The notes: generated by a model from the letters alone, not told the origin. A stretch of DNA of 30,744 nt from Selenomonadaceae bacterium UBA2897 (GCA_002350105.1 DEDT01000033.1:1-30744), one strand, 5' to 3'; shown: positions 1 to 8,304, counted from the first letter of the stretch. Made by a program: numbers and translations.

Positions 1-212
1 GCAAGATCAACATCGACTCCGACCTGCGCCTCGCTATGACGGCTGGTATCCGCGAGCACTTCATGGCTCATCCGGAGCACTTCGATCCGCGCCAGTACGT
101 TGCTGACGGCCGTTCCTACATCAAGGAGCTCGTCGAGCACAAGATCAAGGACGTTCTGGGTTCCGACGGCAAGGCACCGGAGATCATGGAACTGGTCAAC
201 GCCAACAAATAA
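1..212 (+). CDS. fba: Class II fructose-1,6-bisphosphate aldolase, C-terminal part (5' end outside window)
   Basis: Reading from base 3 gives 69 codons to the TAA at 210-212. The peptide starts KINIDSDLRLAMTAGIREHF and continues with FDPRQYV and a Lys-rich helix before ending NANK. The block K-x-N-I-D-(S/T)-D-L-R-L-A followed by G-I-R and an FDPR-Y element is the usual C-terminal signature of class II (zinc-dependent) fructose-bisphosphate aldolases. These enzymes interconvert fructose-1,6-bisphosphate with glyceraldehyde-3-phosphate and dihydroxyacetone phosphate in the cytoplasm. The zinc-binding histidines lie upstream of the window and cannot be checked. Codon use (GTT, GCT, GGT, TCC) differs slightly from the C-ending style of neighbouring genes, as expected for a highly expressed glycolytic gene. 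A strong intrinsic terminator follows 35 bases after the stop. Identification is from the C-terminus only. Confidence 0.85.
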   Translation, partial: KINIDSDLRLAMTAGIREHFMAHPEHFDPRQYVADGRSYIKELVEHKIKDVLGSDGKAPEIMELVNANK

Positions 213-246
213 TTTCCCGCCTACTCATCAAAAACTTCCAATACAG

Positions 247-284
247 AAACACCCTGCCGGGTTCGCCCGGCAGGGTGTTTTGCT
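247..284 (+). terminator. Strong intrinsic terminator after fba
   Basis: A perfect 14-bp stem (248-261 with 266-279) closes on a UUCG tetraloop (262-265) and is followed by TTTTGCT. It is one of the most stable hairpins in the window and fits a highly transcribed glycolytic gene. The flanking A and T bases also make it usable for the convergent gene at 343-2103. Confidence 0.93.
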
Positions 285-342
285 GTCTACAAGACTTTTG
301 GCAGTGGCGTCAGACTCACTCCGCCACTCGTCACGCAGCATC

Positions 343-2103
343 TCAGAGCTGTACGCGCTGCGCCGTTACCTCCGCGCCCGTGTAGTCAAAGAGCACCGCC
401 GTCTCCCCCGCCGCCATTGCATCGTCCGTGACGTCATAGGGGAAGACCTCGATGTGGTAACGCGTGCGGTTGTCGCGCCAGTTCGTGAACCGGTAGTCCG
501 CGACATACTTTCCCGGCCGCTCGCTGCGCCAGAAGGGTGCCGTGAGTGACTGGTACTGCTGCATATTCCACTGCAGCACCTGCGGGCGGATGCGGCCGCG
601 GTCAGCGAGCAGGGCATCGTAGCGCAGCAGGGCGTCGAGCTTCTCCCCCGCAATGCCGTACTGCGCCTCAGCATAGCGCAACAGATAGACGTAGAGCGCG
701 GCCGTGCTGTGGCCCACGCGCTGGTAGCCCTGCGCCTCCCACCAGTCCGTGAAATGCTGCCAAAAGGCGAAGGCGTCGCCGCCCTCGGCCTTATCAATCA
801 GCCAGGCGGCTGTATGGCGGCAGCGCCCCGCATTGTAGTAGTACTCAAAGACGGCCTCGAAGCTGTGGAACCAGCGGATCTCGCCGTAGCTCAACGCATC
901 GGAGCTCAGCACCTCGTAGGGCGCACTATCCATGTACTGATAGTGATAGCGCGGCACCAGCGCCATCATCGCGGCGCCCTTGAGGAACTTCAGGAAGCCG
1001 AGCTGCAGCATATCGGTCTGCAGTGCATAGACATCGTTGAAGGAGCGATGGAAGGACGCCATGCCCTCCCCCGGCAAGCCGATGATGAGGTCTACGTGCA
1101 GGTGGATGTTGCGCGGTGCCAGCAGGCGGCGGATATGGCTCGCTATCTGCTCCCAGTGGTTCACACGCGAAACGGCCGCCAGCGTCTGCTCATTCGTCGA
1201 CTGGATACCGATCTCCAGCTGCACGCGGCTTGTGGGCATCGCGTTCAGCACCGCGATGGCGTCCTCGTCGAGATAGTCGATGGCCACTTCGAAATGGAAG
1301 TTCGTGCGCACCGCCAATGGATAGGCGAGGATATGCTGCAGGATGGGCAGGAAATGCGCCTTCTTCGCGTTGAAGGTACGGTCGACGAACTTCACCTGCC
1401 GCACATCATGCGCCACGAAGGTGTCGAGCTCGCGCATGACGCGCGGCAGCGGCAGGTAGCGCACGCCCGCCGTCGCGCAGGAAAGACAGTAGGAACAGGA
1501 GAACGGGCAGCCGCGCGAAGTCTCGTAATAGAGGATGCGCTCCTTCAGCGCATCGAGCTCCGCCGCCGTATAGGCAAAGGGCACGGCGGCGAAATCCGTC
1601 ACCACTACATCGCGCCCCTCGTGCAGCTCCCCCGCCGCATCGCGCCACGCCAATCCTGGCATATCCGAAAACTGCCAGTCCTGCGCCGCCAGCCGCGCCG
1701 CGACCTCCTCGCCCTCGCCGCGAATCACAGCCTGCACCAAGGGGAACTGCCGCATAAACTCCGCCGTCTCATACGACACCTCGGGCCCGCCGCAGACGAT
1801 GACGAGCTCCGGCAGCACGCGCGGCAGCAACGGCAGGAGTTTTTTCACCAGCTCGATATTCCAGATATAGCAGGAAATCGCCAGCACCTGCGGCCGCCGC
1901 AGATAGATTTCGTCGAGGATGGCCAGCAGCTGGTGGTTGATCGTGAGCTCCAGCACCTCCGACCCTGGCACCACCGCTCGCAGGTACCGCACGGCCAGCG
2001 ACGTATGCGAATACTTCGCATTCAGCGCCAGCCACACCACCCGTTTGCATTTCCCTGCAGCTGGCGCTGCATCATGATGATACAAAATCAACCCCCCAGA
2101 CAT
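343..2103 (-). CDS. B12-binding-domain radical SAM protein (DUF4080-type)
   Basis: From the ATG at 2103 the protein is 586 aa; a TTG two codons upstream (2109) is an alternative. Residues about 20-140 look like a cobalamin-binding Rossmann domain: RVVWLALNAKYSHTSLAVRYL, then strand/helix repeats including VIVCGGPEVSYE and IRGEGEE. The radical SAM core follows, with the [4Fe-4S] cysteine motif C199-x3-C203-x2-C206 in TSRGCPFSCSYC and an ELQLEIGIQS-like barrel strand. The C-terminal ~200 residues fit the DUF4080 extension often found in this group. Members are predicted to use SAM, a 4Fe-4S cluster and possibly cobalamin for methyl transfer or rearrangement, but substrates are mostly unknown and I cannot assign one. 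The gene is monocistronic and divergent from the GspE-like gene. The start is uncertain because no ideal ribosome binding site is seen. Confidence 0.88.
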   Translation of the reverse strand: MSGGLILYHHDAAPAAGKCKRVVWLALNAKYSHTSLAVRYLRAVVPGSEVLELTINHQLLAILDEIYLRRPQVLAISCYIWNIELVKKLLPLLPRVLPELVIVCGGPEVSYETAEFMRQFPLVQAVIRGEGEEVAARLAAQDWQFSDMPGLAWRDAAGELHEGRDVVVTDFAAVPFAYTAAELDALKERILYYETSRGCPFSCSYCLSCATAGVRYLPLPRVMRELDTFVAHDVRQVKFVDRTFNAKKAHFLPILQHILAYPLAVRTNFHFEVAIDYLDEDAIAVLNAMPTSRVQLEIGIQSTNEQTLAAVSRVNHWEQIASHIRRLLAPRNIHLHVDLIIGLPGEGMASFHRSFNDVYALQTDMLQLGFLKFLKGAAMMALVPRYHYQYMDSAPYEVLSSDALSYGEIRWFHSFEAVFEYYYNAGRCRHTAAWLIDKAEGGDAFAFWQHFTDWWEAQGYQRVGHSTAALYVYLLRYAEAQYGIAGEKLDALLRYDALLADRGRIRPQVLQWNMQQYQSLTAPFWRSERPGKYVADYRFTNWRDNRTRYHIEVFPYDVTDDAMAAGETAVLFDYTGAEVTAQRVQL

Positions 2104-2224
2104 AAACAAATAACTGTTCCCATTTTATCATGTTCCCATACACAAAGATAGATAAAAAAGGATTTTTGTCGGATAACGGCGAAAGGTATAGAGACAAAAG
2201 TTTTTATTGAAAGGACTGATTCTT

Positions 2225-3466
2225 TTGACACTGACTGATTCGCCTTTGCCCTTCCTGATTCAACTCGCACAACAGGAGTGCCGGAGTGCGGGGACGCGGG
2301 AGGGCGGGAACGCCATGATCCGGCTCGTGGATGCGCTGCTGCGCGCGGCGGCGGCGCGTCAGGCGAGCGACCTGCATATCGAGCCACAGATGGATGGCAT
2401 CCATCTGCGCTGCCGCATCGACGGGCTGCTGGCCGAGCCTCTGCCCCTGCTGCCTCTGGCCTTGCAGGCGGCACTGCTCGCGCGGGTAAAGCTCATGGCA
2501 GGCATGGATGTCACGGGACATCAGCTGCCGCAGGATGGCCACATCGCATGCCTCGGCGATGGAACAGCCACGGATATCCGCGTCTCCTCCCTGCCCGCAA
2601 GCCATGGCGAAGTGCTTGTTCTGCGCTTCCAGCGGCGCGACGAAAAGCTGCTGGAGCTGGATTCTCTCGGCTTCACGTCGGAGAATCTCGCGCGGTTCCG
2701 CGGATTCATCCGACGGCAGGCGGGTCTCGTCATCATCACCGGGCCAATGAACTCGGGCAAATCCACGACGCTCTACGCCGCCATCCACGCGCTCACCGCG
2801 CCCGAGACGAGCATCGTGACGCTGGAGGACCCCATCGAGCGCCAGCTGCCCGGCATCTGTCAGGTGCAGATGCGCGAGCGCACGGGGCTCACCTATCCCG
2901 TGGCCCTGCGCGCCCTGCTGCGGCAGGACGCGGAGAAAATCCTGCTCGGCGAGATCCGCGATGAGGAGACCGCGGCCCTCGCCGTGCGCATCGCGCTCAC
3001 GGGCCATCTGCTGCTCACGACCCTGCACACGGACGATTGCGTGGATGCCATCTTCCGCCTACGGGAAATGGGCGTGCCCGCCTATCTGCTCGCGGCCGTG
3101 CTCACGGGCATCGTCTCCCAGCGCCTCGTGCGCCGCCTCTGCCCCGCCTGCCGCGAAGCTTACACCATACCTGCCGACAGTGCCGAGGCCCAGGCGCTGG
3201 GCAAGGACTATCAGGCAGGTATGAAACTCTGGCGCGCCAGAGGCTGTGACGCCTGCCAGGGTACAGGCTCCAGAGGCCGCCTCGCGCTGCATGAGCTGCT
3301 GCCCCTGACGCCCGCCCTGCGCCAGCTCATCCTGCAGGGCGCACCAGCCGATGCCCTGCGCACAGCCATGCAAAAAGCCGCCCTGCCCACGTTGTGGCAA
3401 GACGGCCTCTCCAAGTGCCAGCAAGGCCTCACGAGCCTTGCCGAGCTCCAGCGCGTGCTGGGCTGA
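2225..3466 (+). CDS. Solitary GspE/PilB-type secretion or pilus assembly ATPase
   Basis: I chose the TTG at 2225 because AAAGGA at 2210-2215 is well placed; an in-frame ATG at 2315 is the alternative. From the TTG the protein is 413 aa. The N-terminal PAS-like half contains ASDLHIEP and a short helical domain. The ATPase core has Walker A GPMNSGKST (about 173-181), an Asp box near TLEDPIE, Walker B ILLGEIRDEE (about 239-248) and the His box HLLLTTLHTDD. A tetracysteine zinc site follows: C306-x2-C309 and C341-x2-C344. The family are hexameric motors at the inner membrane that drive (pseudo)pilus assembly. The Walker A is slightly atypical (MN where TG is usual). The protein lacks the N-terminal MshEN domain of full-length GspE/PilB (usually 500-570 aa). 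No pilin, PilC/GspF or prepilin peptidase gene is adjacent, so its partners must be elsewhere if it is functional. Confidence 0.9.
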   Translation: MTLTDSPLPFLIQLAQQECRSAGTREGGNAMIRLVDALLRAAAARQASDLHIEPQMDGIHLRCRIDGLLAEPLPLLPLALQAALLARVKLMAGMDVTGHQLPQDGHIACLGDGTATDIRVSSLPASHGEVLVLRFQRRDEKLLELDSLGFTSENLARFRGFIRRQAGLVIITGPMNSGKSTTLYAAIHALTAPETSIVTLEDPIERQLPGICQVQMRERTGLTYPVALRALLRQDAEKILLGEIRDEETAALAVRIALTGHLLLTTLHTDDCVDAIFRLREMGVPAYLLAAVLTGIVSQRLVRRLCPACREAYTIPADSAEAQALGKDYQAGMKLWRARGCDACQGTGSRGRLALHELLPLTPALRQLILQGAPADALRTAMQKAALPTLWQDGLSKCQQGLTSLAELQRVLG

Positions 3467-3483
3467 AAGCCCCGACTGAAGCG

Positions 3484-3543
3484 ACATGCCAGCTTGCAGC
3501 TCAGGGAGATGACTAAGCTCTCCCTGCGTCGCAGCTGGCATGT
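3484..3543. terminator. Nested hairpin between convergent genes, probable terminator
   Basis: Outer arms ACATGCCAGCT (3484-3494) and AGCTGGCATGT (3533-3543) enclose inner arms CAGGGAGA (3502-3509) and TCTCCCTG (3519-3526). The structure sits in the 88-bp gap between the gspE-like gene (+) and nadC (-). On the plus strand it is followed a few bases later by CTTTTTATTT. On the minus strand no U-tract follows directly, so its role for nadC is less clear. Confidence 0.65.
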
Positions 3544-3554
3544 ATGTTATCTTT

Positions 3555-4397
3555 TTATTTGATGTGGCCGATATCCATGCTGATATCGAGGGCCTTGACG
3601 CTGTGCGTGAGCGCGCCGACGGAGATGACGTCGACGCCGCTCTGTGCGGCGGCCGCGAGGGTCGTCTCGTCGATGCCGCCCGAGGCTTCGACGACGGCGC
3701 GGTGGTCGATGAGCTTCACGGCCTCAGCCATCTTCTCCGGGGCCATGTTGTCGAGCATGATGACGTCGGCACCGCCCGCGAGCGCTTCCTTCACGCCCGC
3801 GAGGTCTTCGACCTCGATCTCGATCTTCGTCATATGGCCCGCGTAGGCGTGGGCAAGGTCGAGGGCCTGGCGGATGCCGCCCGCCACCTGGATGTGATTA
3901 TCCTTGATGAGCATGGCGTCGTAGAGGCCGAGGCGGTGGTTCTTGCCGCCGCCGACCTTCACCGCGTACTTGTCGAGCAGGCGCAGGCCCGGCGTCGTCT
4001 TGCGCGTATCGACGAGCACGGCCCCGTAGGGTGCCGCAATGGCCGCGAGCTTATGCGTGCGCGTAGCCACGCCAGACATGTGCTGCAGCAAGTTCAGCGC
4101 GAGTCGCTCACCCGTGAGGATGGCGCGGGCACTGCCCTTCACCTCGGCGATGACGGAGGTCTTGTCGAGGGCCGCCCCGTCCTGCAGCTTCGCCGTGAAC
4201 TCGATATCCGCGTCCAGCAGGCGGAACACGTGCTCGGCCACCTCGACACCCGCGAGCACGCCCGTGTCCTTGGCGTGGATGATGCCCGTGGTCGTGCGTT
4301 CCGGCCCCACGATGGCATTCGTCGTGATGTCGCCGCTGCCGATATCCTCTTTAAGCCATGACGCTAATTGCGCGTCCAGTCCAAAAATCATGTCCAT
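3555..4397 (-). CDS. nadC: Nicotinate-nucleotide pyrophosphorylase (carboxylating)
   Basis: A 280-aa protein from the ATG at 4397, preceded by AGGAGG with a 9-base gap. That site rules out the longer reading to 4442. It converts quinolinate plus PRPP to nicotinate mononucleotide, CO2 and PPi, the last step of the de novo branch. Visible family motifs are EDIGSGDITT (17-26), GERLALNLLQHMSGVATRT (about 97-114), DTRKTTPGLR (130-139) and GGGKNHRLGLYDAMLIKDNH (149-168). These carry the Arg, His and Lys residues that bind quinolinate and PRPP. Length matches the usual 275-290 aa. The start lies inside the end of nadB (47-base overlap), which points to translational coupling in the nadA-nadB-nadC operon. 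Confidence 0.97.
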   Translation of the reverse strand: MDMIFGLDAQLASWLKEDIGSGDITTNAIVGPERTTTGIIHAKDTGVLAGVEVAEHVFRLLDADIEFTAKLQDGAALDKTSVIAEVKGSARAILTGERLALNLLQHMSGVATRTHKLAAIAAPYGAVLVDTRKTTPGLRLLDKYAVKVGGGKNHRLGLYDAMLIKDNHIQVAGGIRQALDLAHAYAGHMTKIEIEVEDLAGVKEALAGGADVIMLDNMAPEKMAEAVKLIDHRAVVEASGGIDETTLAAAAQSGVDVISVGALTHSVKALDISMDIGHIK

Positions 4398-5982
4398 CTT
4401 TATCTTCCTCCTGCTCTGCCAGAGCCTTGCTGTCCAGTACATGATGTGCCCATGCTGCCTGCTTCTCCGGATAATCCGTGCGATAATGGCCGCCGCGGCT
4501 CTCCTGGCGGCGCAGCGCGGCGCGGGCGATGAGCTCGTCCACGGTGAGGCGCGCGCGCAGGTCGAGCTCCGCCGTGGTCATGGCCGCCCTGCCCGCACGG
4601 CGGCGCTGCAGCAGATCGAGCGCCGCCAGTGCCTTGCCGATGCCCTCGGCATCGCGGCGGATGCCGAGGTACTTCGTCATCAGGCCCTGACTCTCTACCG
4701 TCAGCTCCTGCGTATCGTTCTGTGGCTCCTCGCGCAGGCCGTTCTCCTGCCAGTACAGACCCTCAGAGGCCTCCGGCTGTGGCTGGGAGGCGATATGCTC
4801 CGCCGCACGGCGGCCGAAGACGAGGCCTTCCAGAAGGGAGTTGCTCGCGAGGCGGTTCGCGCCCTGCAGGCCCGTCGCCGCCGTCTCGCCGCAGGCGTAG
4901 AGCCCCGCGATATTCGTGCGGCCATAGGCATCCGTATGCACACCACCCATCATGTAGTGGGCGGCCGGCGCGATGGGGATGGGTTTCTTCGCGATGTCGA
5001 CGCCGTACTCCTGACACGTCTCGGCGATCATCGGGAACTTCTCCTTCACGTCCTCGATGCCCGTGGCGTCGAGGTAAATATAGGAGCTCCCCGCCTCCTG
5101 CATCTCCTTGAAGATGCAGCGCGCTACGACGTCGCGCGGCGCGAGCTCCTTCATCTCGTGATACTTCGGCATGAAGCGCTCGCCCTTGAGGTTGCGCAGG
5201 ATGCCGCCCGCACCACGCACGGCCTCGGAGATGAGGAAGTTCGGGCAGCCCTTGAGCGAGAGCGCCGTGGGGTGGAACTGCACGAACTCCATATCCATGA
5301 GCTCCGCGCCCGCGCGCCACGCCATGGCCATGCCGCTGCCCGTCGCGCCCTCGGGGTTCGTCGTCTTGCTGAAGAGCCGTCCCGTACCGCCCGTGGCCAG
5401 CACGACCGCCGGCGCGCGCAGTACGATTTTCTTATCGTTATAGATGGCCGTCGCGCCGTAGCAGCGGCCGTCCCTGACCAGCAGATCCACGACGTAGCAG
5501 TGCTCCAAGGGCTCCACGTTCTTTTCCTTGCTCACGAGCACGTTCAGGCTGCGCGAGACCTCGGCCCCCGTCGCGTCGCCATGGGCGTGCACGATGCGGC
5601 TGCGGCAATGGCAGCCCTCGCGGCCGAGCATCAGCGTGCCATCGGGATTCGTATCGAACTCCGCACCATTCTCCCAGAGCTTCTGCACATCCTTCGGCCC
5701 CTCCGTGGTGACGATGGACGAGATATCCCGATCCGAAAGGCCTGCGCCTGCCACCAGCGTATCGGCGAGGTGCAGATCCGGATTATCGTCCGCGCCGAAG
5801 GAGGCCGCGATGCCGCCCTGCGCCTTATTCGTATTGCTGTCGCGCAGCGTATCGCGCACCGCGAGCAGCACGTGCTTGCCCGCGCGGGCGAGATACCAGG
5901 CCGCCTGCAGGCCCGCGACGCCCGAGCCGATCACGAGCGCGTCCGCCTCGTATTTGGGCAGCTCGCGCGTGTCGAAATTCAT
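4351..5982 (-). CDS. nadB: L-aspartate oxidase
   Basis: This flavoenzyme oxidises L-aspartate to iminoaspartate, which NadA then condenses with dihydroxyacetone phosphate. From the ATG at 5982 (543 aa) the protein begins MNFDTRELPKYEADALVIGSG. The FAD-binding GSGVAGLQAA dinucleotide fold is at about 19-28. Further family blocks are ATGGTGRLF, the substrate-region EFVQFHPTAL, and the C-terminal flavin block YACGETAATGLQGANRLASNS. The helical C-terminal domain of the succinate dehydrogenase/aspartate oxidase superfamily follows. An in-frame ATG at 6000, three bases after the nadA stop, is a second possible start. I prefer 5982 because GCAGGA lies 7 bases before it, but the choice is not secure. 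The 3' end overlaps nadC by 47 bases. Confidence 0.96.
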   Translation of the reverse strand: MNFDTRELPKYEADALVIGSGVAGLQAAWYLARAGKHVLLAVRDTLRDSNTNKAQGGIAASFGADDNPDLHLADTLVAGAGLSDRDISSIVTTEGPKDVQKLWENGAEFDTNPDGTLMLGREGCHCRSRIVHAHGDATGAEVSRSLNVLVSKEKNVEPLEHCYVVDLLVRDGRCYGATAIYNDKKIVLRAPAVVLATGGTGRLFSKTTNPEGATGSGMAMAWRAGAELMDMEFVQFHPTALSLKGCPNFLISEAVRGAGGILRNLKGERFMPKYHEMKELAPRDVVARCIFKEMQEAGSSYIYLDATGIEDVKEKFPMIAETCQEYGVDIAKKPIPIAPAAHYMMGGVHTDAYGRTNIAGLYACGETAATGLQGANRLASNSLLEGLVFGRRAAEHIASQPQPEASEGLYWQENGLREEPQNDTQELTVESQGLMTKYLGIRRDAEGIGKALAALDLLQRRRAGRAAMTTAELDLRARLTVDELIARAALRRQESRGGHYRTDYPEKQAAWAHHVLDSKALAEQEEDKDGHDFWTGRAISVMA

Positions 5983-6004
5983 CAAATATTCCTGCTGCAT
6001 CCTA

Positions 6005-6919
6005 TCACTTCCCCGTAATCTGCAGCATGCGCTGAAGCGCTGCCGTCGCCTTCTCGCGAATCTCGGGCGGTACGATGACGCGCGGCTCCAGCGTCTTCAG
6101 TGCATCGCGCACCTTTTCGAGATTCGTCTTCTTCATGTTCACGCAGAGCATGCGCCGCGATGCCATGTAGAATTTCTTCTCCGGGCAGCGCTCCGTGAGC
6201 TCGTACATGACGCCCTGCTCCGTCGCGATGATGAACTCCTGCGCGGGGCTCTCCACCGCGTACTTGATAATACCCGTCGTGCTGCCGACGTAATCCGCGA
6301 GATCGCGAAGCTCCTTGCGGCACTCGGGGTGCATGAGCACCAGCGCCCCGGGATGAGCCGCCTTCGCCGCCTCGATCTCCTCGCGCTTCAGCGCCTGATG
6401 AATCGGGCAGCCGCCATGCCAGCAGATCACCTTGTGCCCCGGGCACTTCTCCATGGCAAAGGAACCGAGGTTCTCGTCCGGCACGAAGAGGATTTCCTTG
6501 TCCTTTGGCAGGGAATTCACCACCGCCGCCGCATTCGAGGAGGTGCAGCAGACATCGCTCATCGCCTTGACCGACGCCGGCGTATTCACGTAGGACACGA
6601 GCAGGGCATCGGGGTGCTCAGCCTTCATCTGGCGCACGGCCGGCTCCAGCGTATCGTCGAACATCTGGCAGCCCGCATCGGCCGCGGGCAGCAGCGTAAT
6701 CTTATCCGGCGAGAGGATGTTCGCCGTCTCCGCCATGAAGCGCACGCCGCAGAACACGATGACCTCCGCGTCCGTCGCCGCCGCCTTACGCGATAGGGCG
6801 AAGGAATCCCCGCTGAAGTCCGCAATCTCCTGGATTTCCTCCGGCTGATACACATGGGCCAGGATGACGGCCTTGCGTTCCCTTTTCAGCCGCAGAATCT
6901 CGTCTACAATATCTTCCAT
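6005..6919 (-). CDS. nadA: Quinolinate synthase A
   Basis: A 304-aa protein that condenses iminoaspartate with dihydroxyacetone phosphate to form quinolinate, using a [4Fe-4S] cluster as a Lewis acid. Three cysteines fall in the positions expected for the cluster ligands: C84 in DAGCQM, C171 in WHGGCPIH and C259 in RRMLCVNMKK. Other conserved elements are ILAHVYQPEEIQEIADFSGDS near the N-terminus, VFCGVRFMAETA, and the duplicated-fold strands around YVNT and HPEC. Length fits the compact form of the family. The ATG at 6919 has AAGGAG upstream with a 10-base gap. It is the first gene of the operon; nadB follows after only a few bases. Confidence 0.97.
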   Translation of the reverse strand: MEDIVDEILRLKRERKAVILAHVYQPEEIQEIADFSGDSFALSRKAAATDAEVIVFCGVRFMAETANILSPDKITLLPAADAGCQMFDDTLEPAVRQMKAEHPDALLVSYVNTPASVKAMSDVCCTSSNAAAVVNSLPKDKEILFVPDENLGSFAMEKCPGHKVICWHGGCPIHQALKREEIEAAKAAHPGALVLMHPECRKELRDLADYVGSTTGIIKYAVESPAQEFIIATEQGVMYELTERCPEKKFYMASRRMLCVNMKKTNLEKVRDALKTLEPRVIVPPEIREKATAALQRMLQITGK

Positions 6920-6952
6920 ACGATAGCTCTCCTTAAAGTAAGAGTGTAACGT

Positions 6953-6969
6953 CGTGTCCTATCGACACG
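6953..6969. promoter_or_regulatory. Candidate operator in the nadA leader (CGTGTC-N5-GACACG)
   Basis: A perfect 6+6 inverted repeat with a 5-base spacer begins a few bases after the predicted start point of the nad promoter, where a repressor would block elongation or initiation. NiaR/YrxA- or NrtR-type repressors control NAD synthesis in many Firmicutes and are the natural suspects, but no regulator gene lies in the window and I cannot match the site to a known motif from memory. Confidence 0.45.
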
Positions 6970-6979
6970 TAACATTCAT

Positions 6980-7008
6980 AGTATACGCTGAATTCCAGCT
7001 TTACGCAA
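6980..7008 (-). promoter_or_regulatory. Promoter of the nadABC operon
   Basis: On the minus strand TTGCGT (7003-7008) and TATACT (6980-6985) are separated by exactly 17 bases, about 60 bases before the nadA start. The -10 differs from consensus by one base; the -35 keeps only the TTG. The predicted start of transcription, near 6973, lies just upstream of the palindrome at 6953-6969. Confidence 0.6.
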
Positions 7009-7077
7009 CCAGTATGCGGCACAAAAAGGGCCGCTGAGCGCCCGTCTGCGCGCAGATTAAGTTTTTCCACAAGCCAT

Positions 7078-7108
7078 ATTAAGTTTTCAGCAGGAAATAC
7101 GATATAAT
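7078..7108 (+). promoter_or_regulatory. Promoter upstream of the kinase gene, with a duplicated ATTAAGTTTT motif
   Basis: TATAAT at 7103-7108 is a consensus -10 element. The -35 region is poor (TTAAGT, 7079-7084, 18-base gap). It overlaps the second of two identical decamers, ATTAAGTTTT, at 7056-7065 and 7078-7087, 22 bases apart (about two helical turns). This arrangement resembles an activator-dependent promoter. Confidence 0.5.
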
Positions 7109-7136
7109 ATAGGAAACTAAAAGGAGGCTGATGGAT

Positions 7137-8192
7137 ATGGCATACTATGAACCGACCGGCGGCGTATCGGCCGCAAGCGCGCCGCCCCCGGAGAAGCGCT
7201 GGCGCACGGTGCTGCTCATGGTCAACGGCATCCGCAGGAAAGTCCGCTTCGAGGAAAGCACGATCACGGGGCTTTTCCGCCCCTTCCTGCAGCGGCTCAC
7301 GCGCCTGCAGCAGCAGTCCGGCCGTCGCCTCATCGTCTTTCTCGCGGCGCCGCCGGCCGTCGGCAAGTCCACGCTCACGCTGTTCCTCGAAAAGCTCTCG
7401 CTGGCCACGCCGGGCCTTACGCCTCTGCAGGCCCTCGGCCTCGACGGCTTCCACTACCACAACGAGTACCTGAACACGCACAGCTGCGAGCGCGACGGGC
7501 AGATCATCCCGCTCTACCAGATCAAGGGCGCGCCTGAGACCTATGACGTCAGCCACTTCCGCACGAAGATGCGCCAGCTGCGCGAGGTGCGCGAGCTGCG
7601 CTGGCCCGTCTACGACCGCATGCAGCACGACGTCGTGGAGGACGTACAGCGCATCCACCGTCCCATCATCCTTATCGAGGGCAACTGGCTGCTGCTGCGC
7701 GATGCGCCCTGGGCGGACGCGCGCCAGTATGCCGACTACACGGTATTCATCAAGGCCCACCCCAACGACCTCAAGATGCGCCTCGTCAACCGCAAGATGC
7801 AGGGTGGCAAGACCCTCTCAGAGGCTGAGGACTTCTACCAGCGCAGCGACAGCCAGAACGTGCTGCGAGTCCTGCGCAGCTCCGTCCCCGCCAATGAGAC
7901 CTGGACCATGGGCCACGACGGCGACTTCCACACCGAAGCCGACCTGCAGAAAAGGCAGGACGTCAGCCTCGACTTCGACGCGCCGATGGCCACGCTGCTG
8001 CAGAACTACGGCGACGCCAACAGCAAGCCGCCCGTCTGGCAGGAAGGCTACCGCGAGGGCATGAACGCCGCGCGCAAGAAAATCCTGCGCCAGCTCTTCC
8101 ACTCCGGCGCCATCAGCAGCAAGGAACTCTGCCAGGACTTCAACCTCACAAAAGACGAAATTGAAGAAATCCTGCGCCCGGATAAAGCCTGA
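7137..8192 (+). CDS. P-loop nucleoside/nucleotide (uridine kinase/fructokinase-like) kinase family protein
   Basis: AGGAGG at 7122-7127 is 3 bases from the ATG at 7131 but 9 bases from the ATG at 7137, so I use the latter (351 aa). Walker A is APPAVGKST (71-79). Next comes LGLDGFHYHNEYL, the acidic substrate/metal segment typical of phosphoribulokinase, uridine kinase and pantothenate kinase relatives. A Walker B-like strand IILIEGNWLLL and a lid region rich in Arg and Lys (KMRLVNRKMQGGKTL) follow. The family resembles E. coli YggC and related kinases acting on sugars or nucleosides; the true substrate is not known to me. The last ~50 residues form an extra helical segment (REGMNAARKKILRQLF...FNLTKDEIEEIL) with a DNA-binding or dimerisation look. 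The gene is monocistronic, bounded by its own promoter and terminator. Confidence 0.8.
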   Translation: MAYYEPTGGVSAASAPPPEKRWRTVLLMVNGIRRKVRFEESTITGLFRPFLQRLTRLQQQSGRRLIVFLAAPPAVGKSTLTLFLEKLSLATPGLTPLQALGLDGFHYHNEYLNTHSCERDGQIIPLYQIKGAPETYDVSHFRTKMRQLREVRELRWPVYDRMQHDVVEDVQRIHRPIILIEGNWLLLRDAPWADARQYADYTVFIKAHPNDLKMRLVNRKMQGGKTLSEAEDFYQRSDSQNVLRVLRSSVPANETWTMGHDGDFHTEADLQKRQDVSLDFDAPMATLLQNYGDANSKPPVWQEGYREGMNAARKKILRQLFHSGAISSKELCQDFNLTKDEIEEILRPDKA

Positions 8193-8212
8193 TTGTTCCC
8201 CCGCATACTCAG

Positions 8213-8238
8213 TCCTGCCTGCAAGGGCAGGATTTTTG
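8213..8238 (+). terminator. Intrinsic terminator after the kinase gene
   Basis: TCCTGCC (8213-8219) pairs with GGCAGGA (8226-8232) around a 6-base loop and is followed by TTTTT. Confidence 0.88.
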
Positions 8239-8304
8239 CTGTCTGCCGCGAAATACTATAGGAAACCCTGTCCCCAGCGGACAACACACGAAAGGAGCCC
8301 CCCT

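Noticed and set aside
4039..6018. A 659-codon open frame on the plus strand opposite nadC/nadB
   Set aside because: It is an antisense shadow caused by the high-GC third positions of nadB and nadC. The encoded peptide is Arg/His/Ala-rich with no domain.
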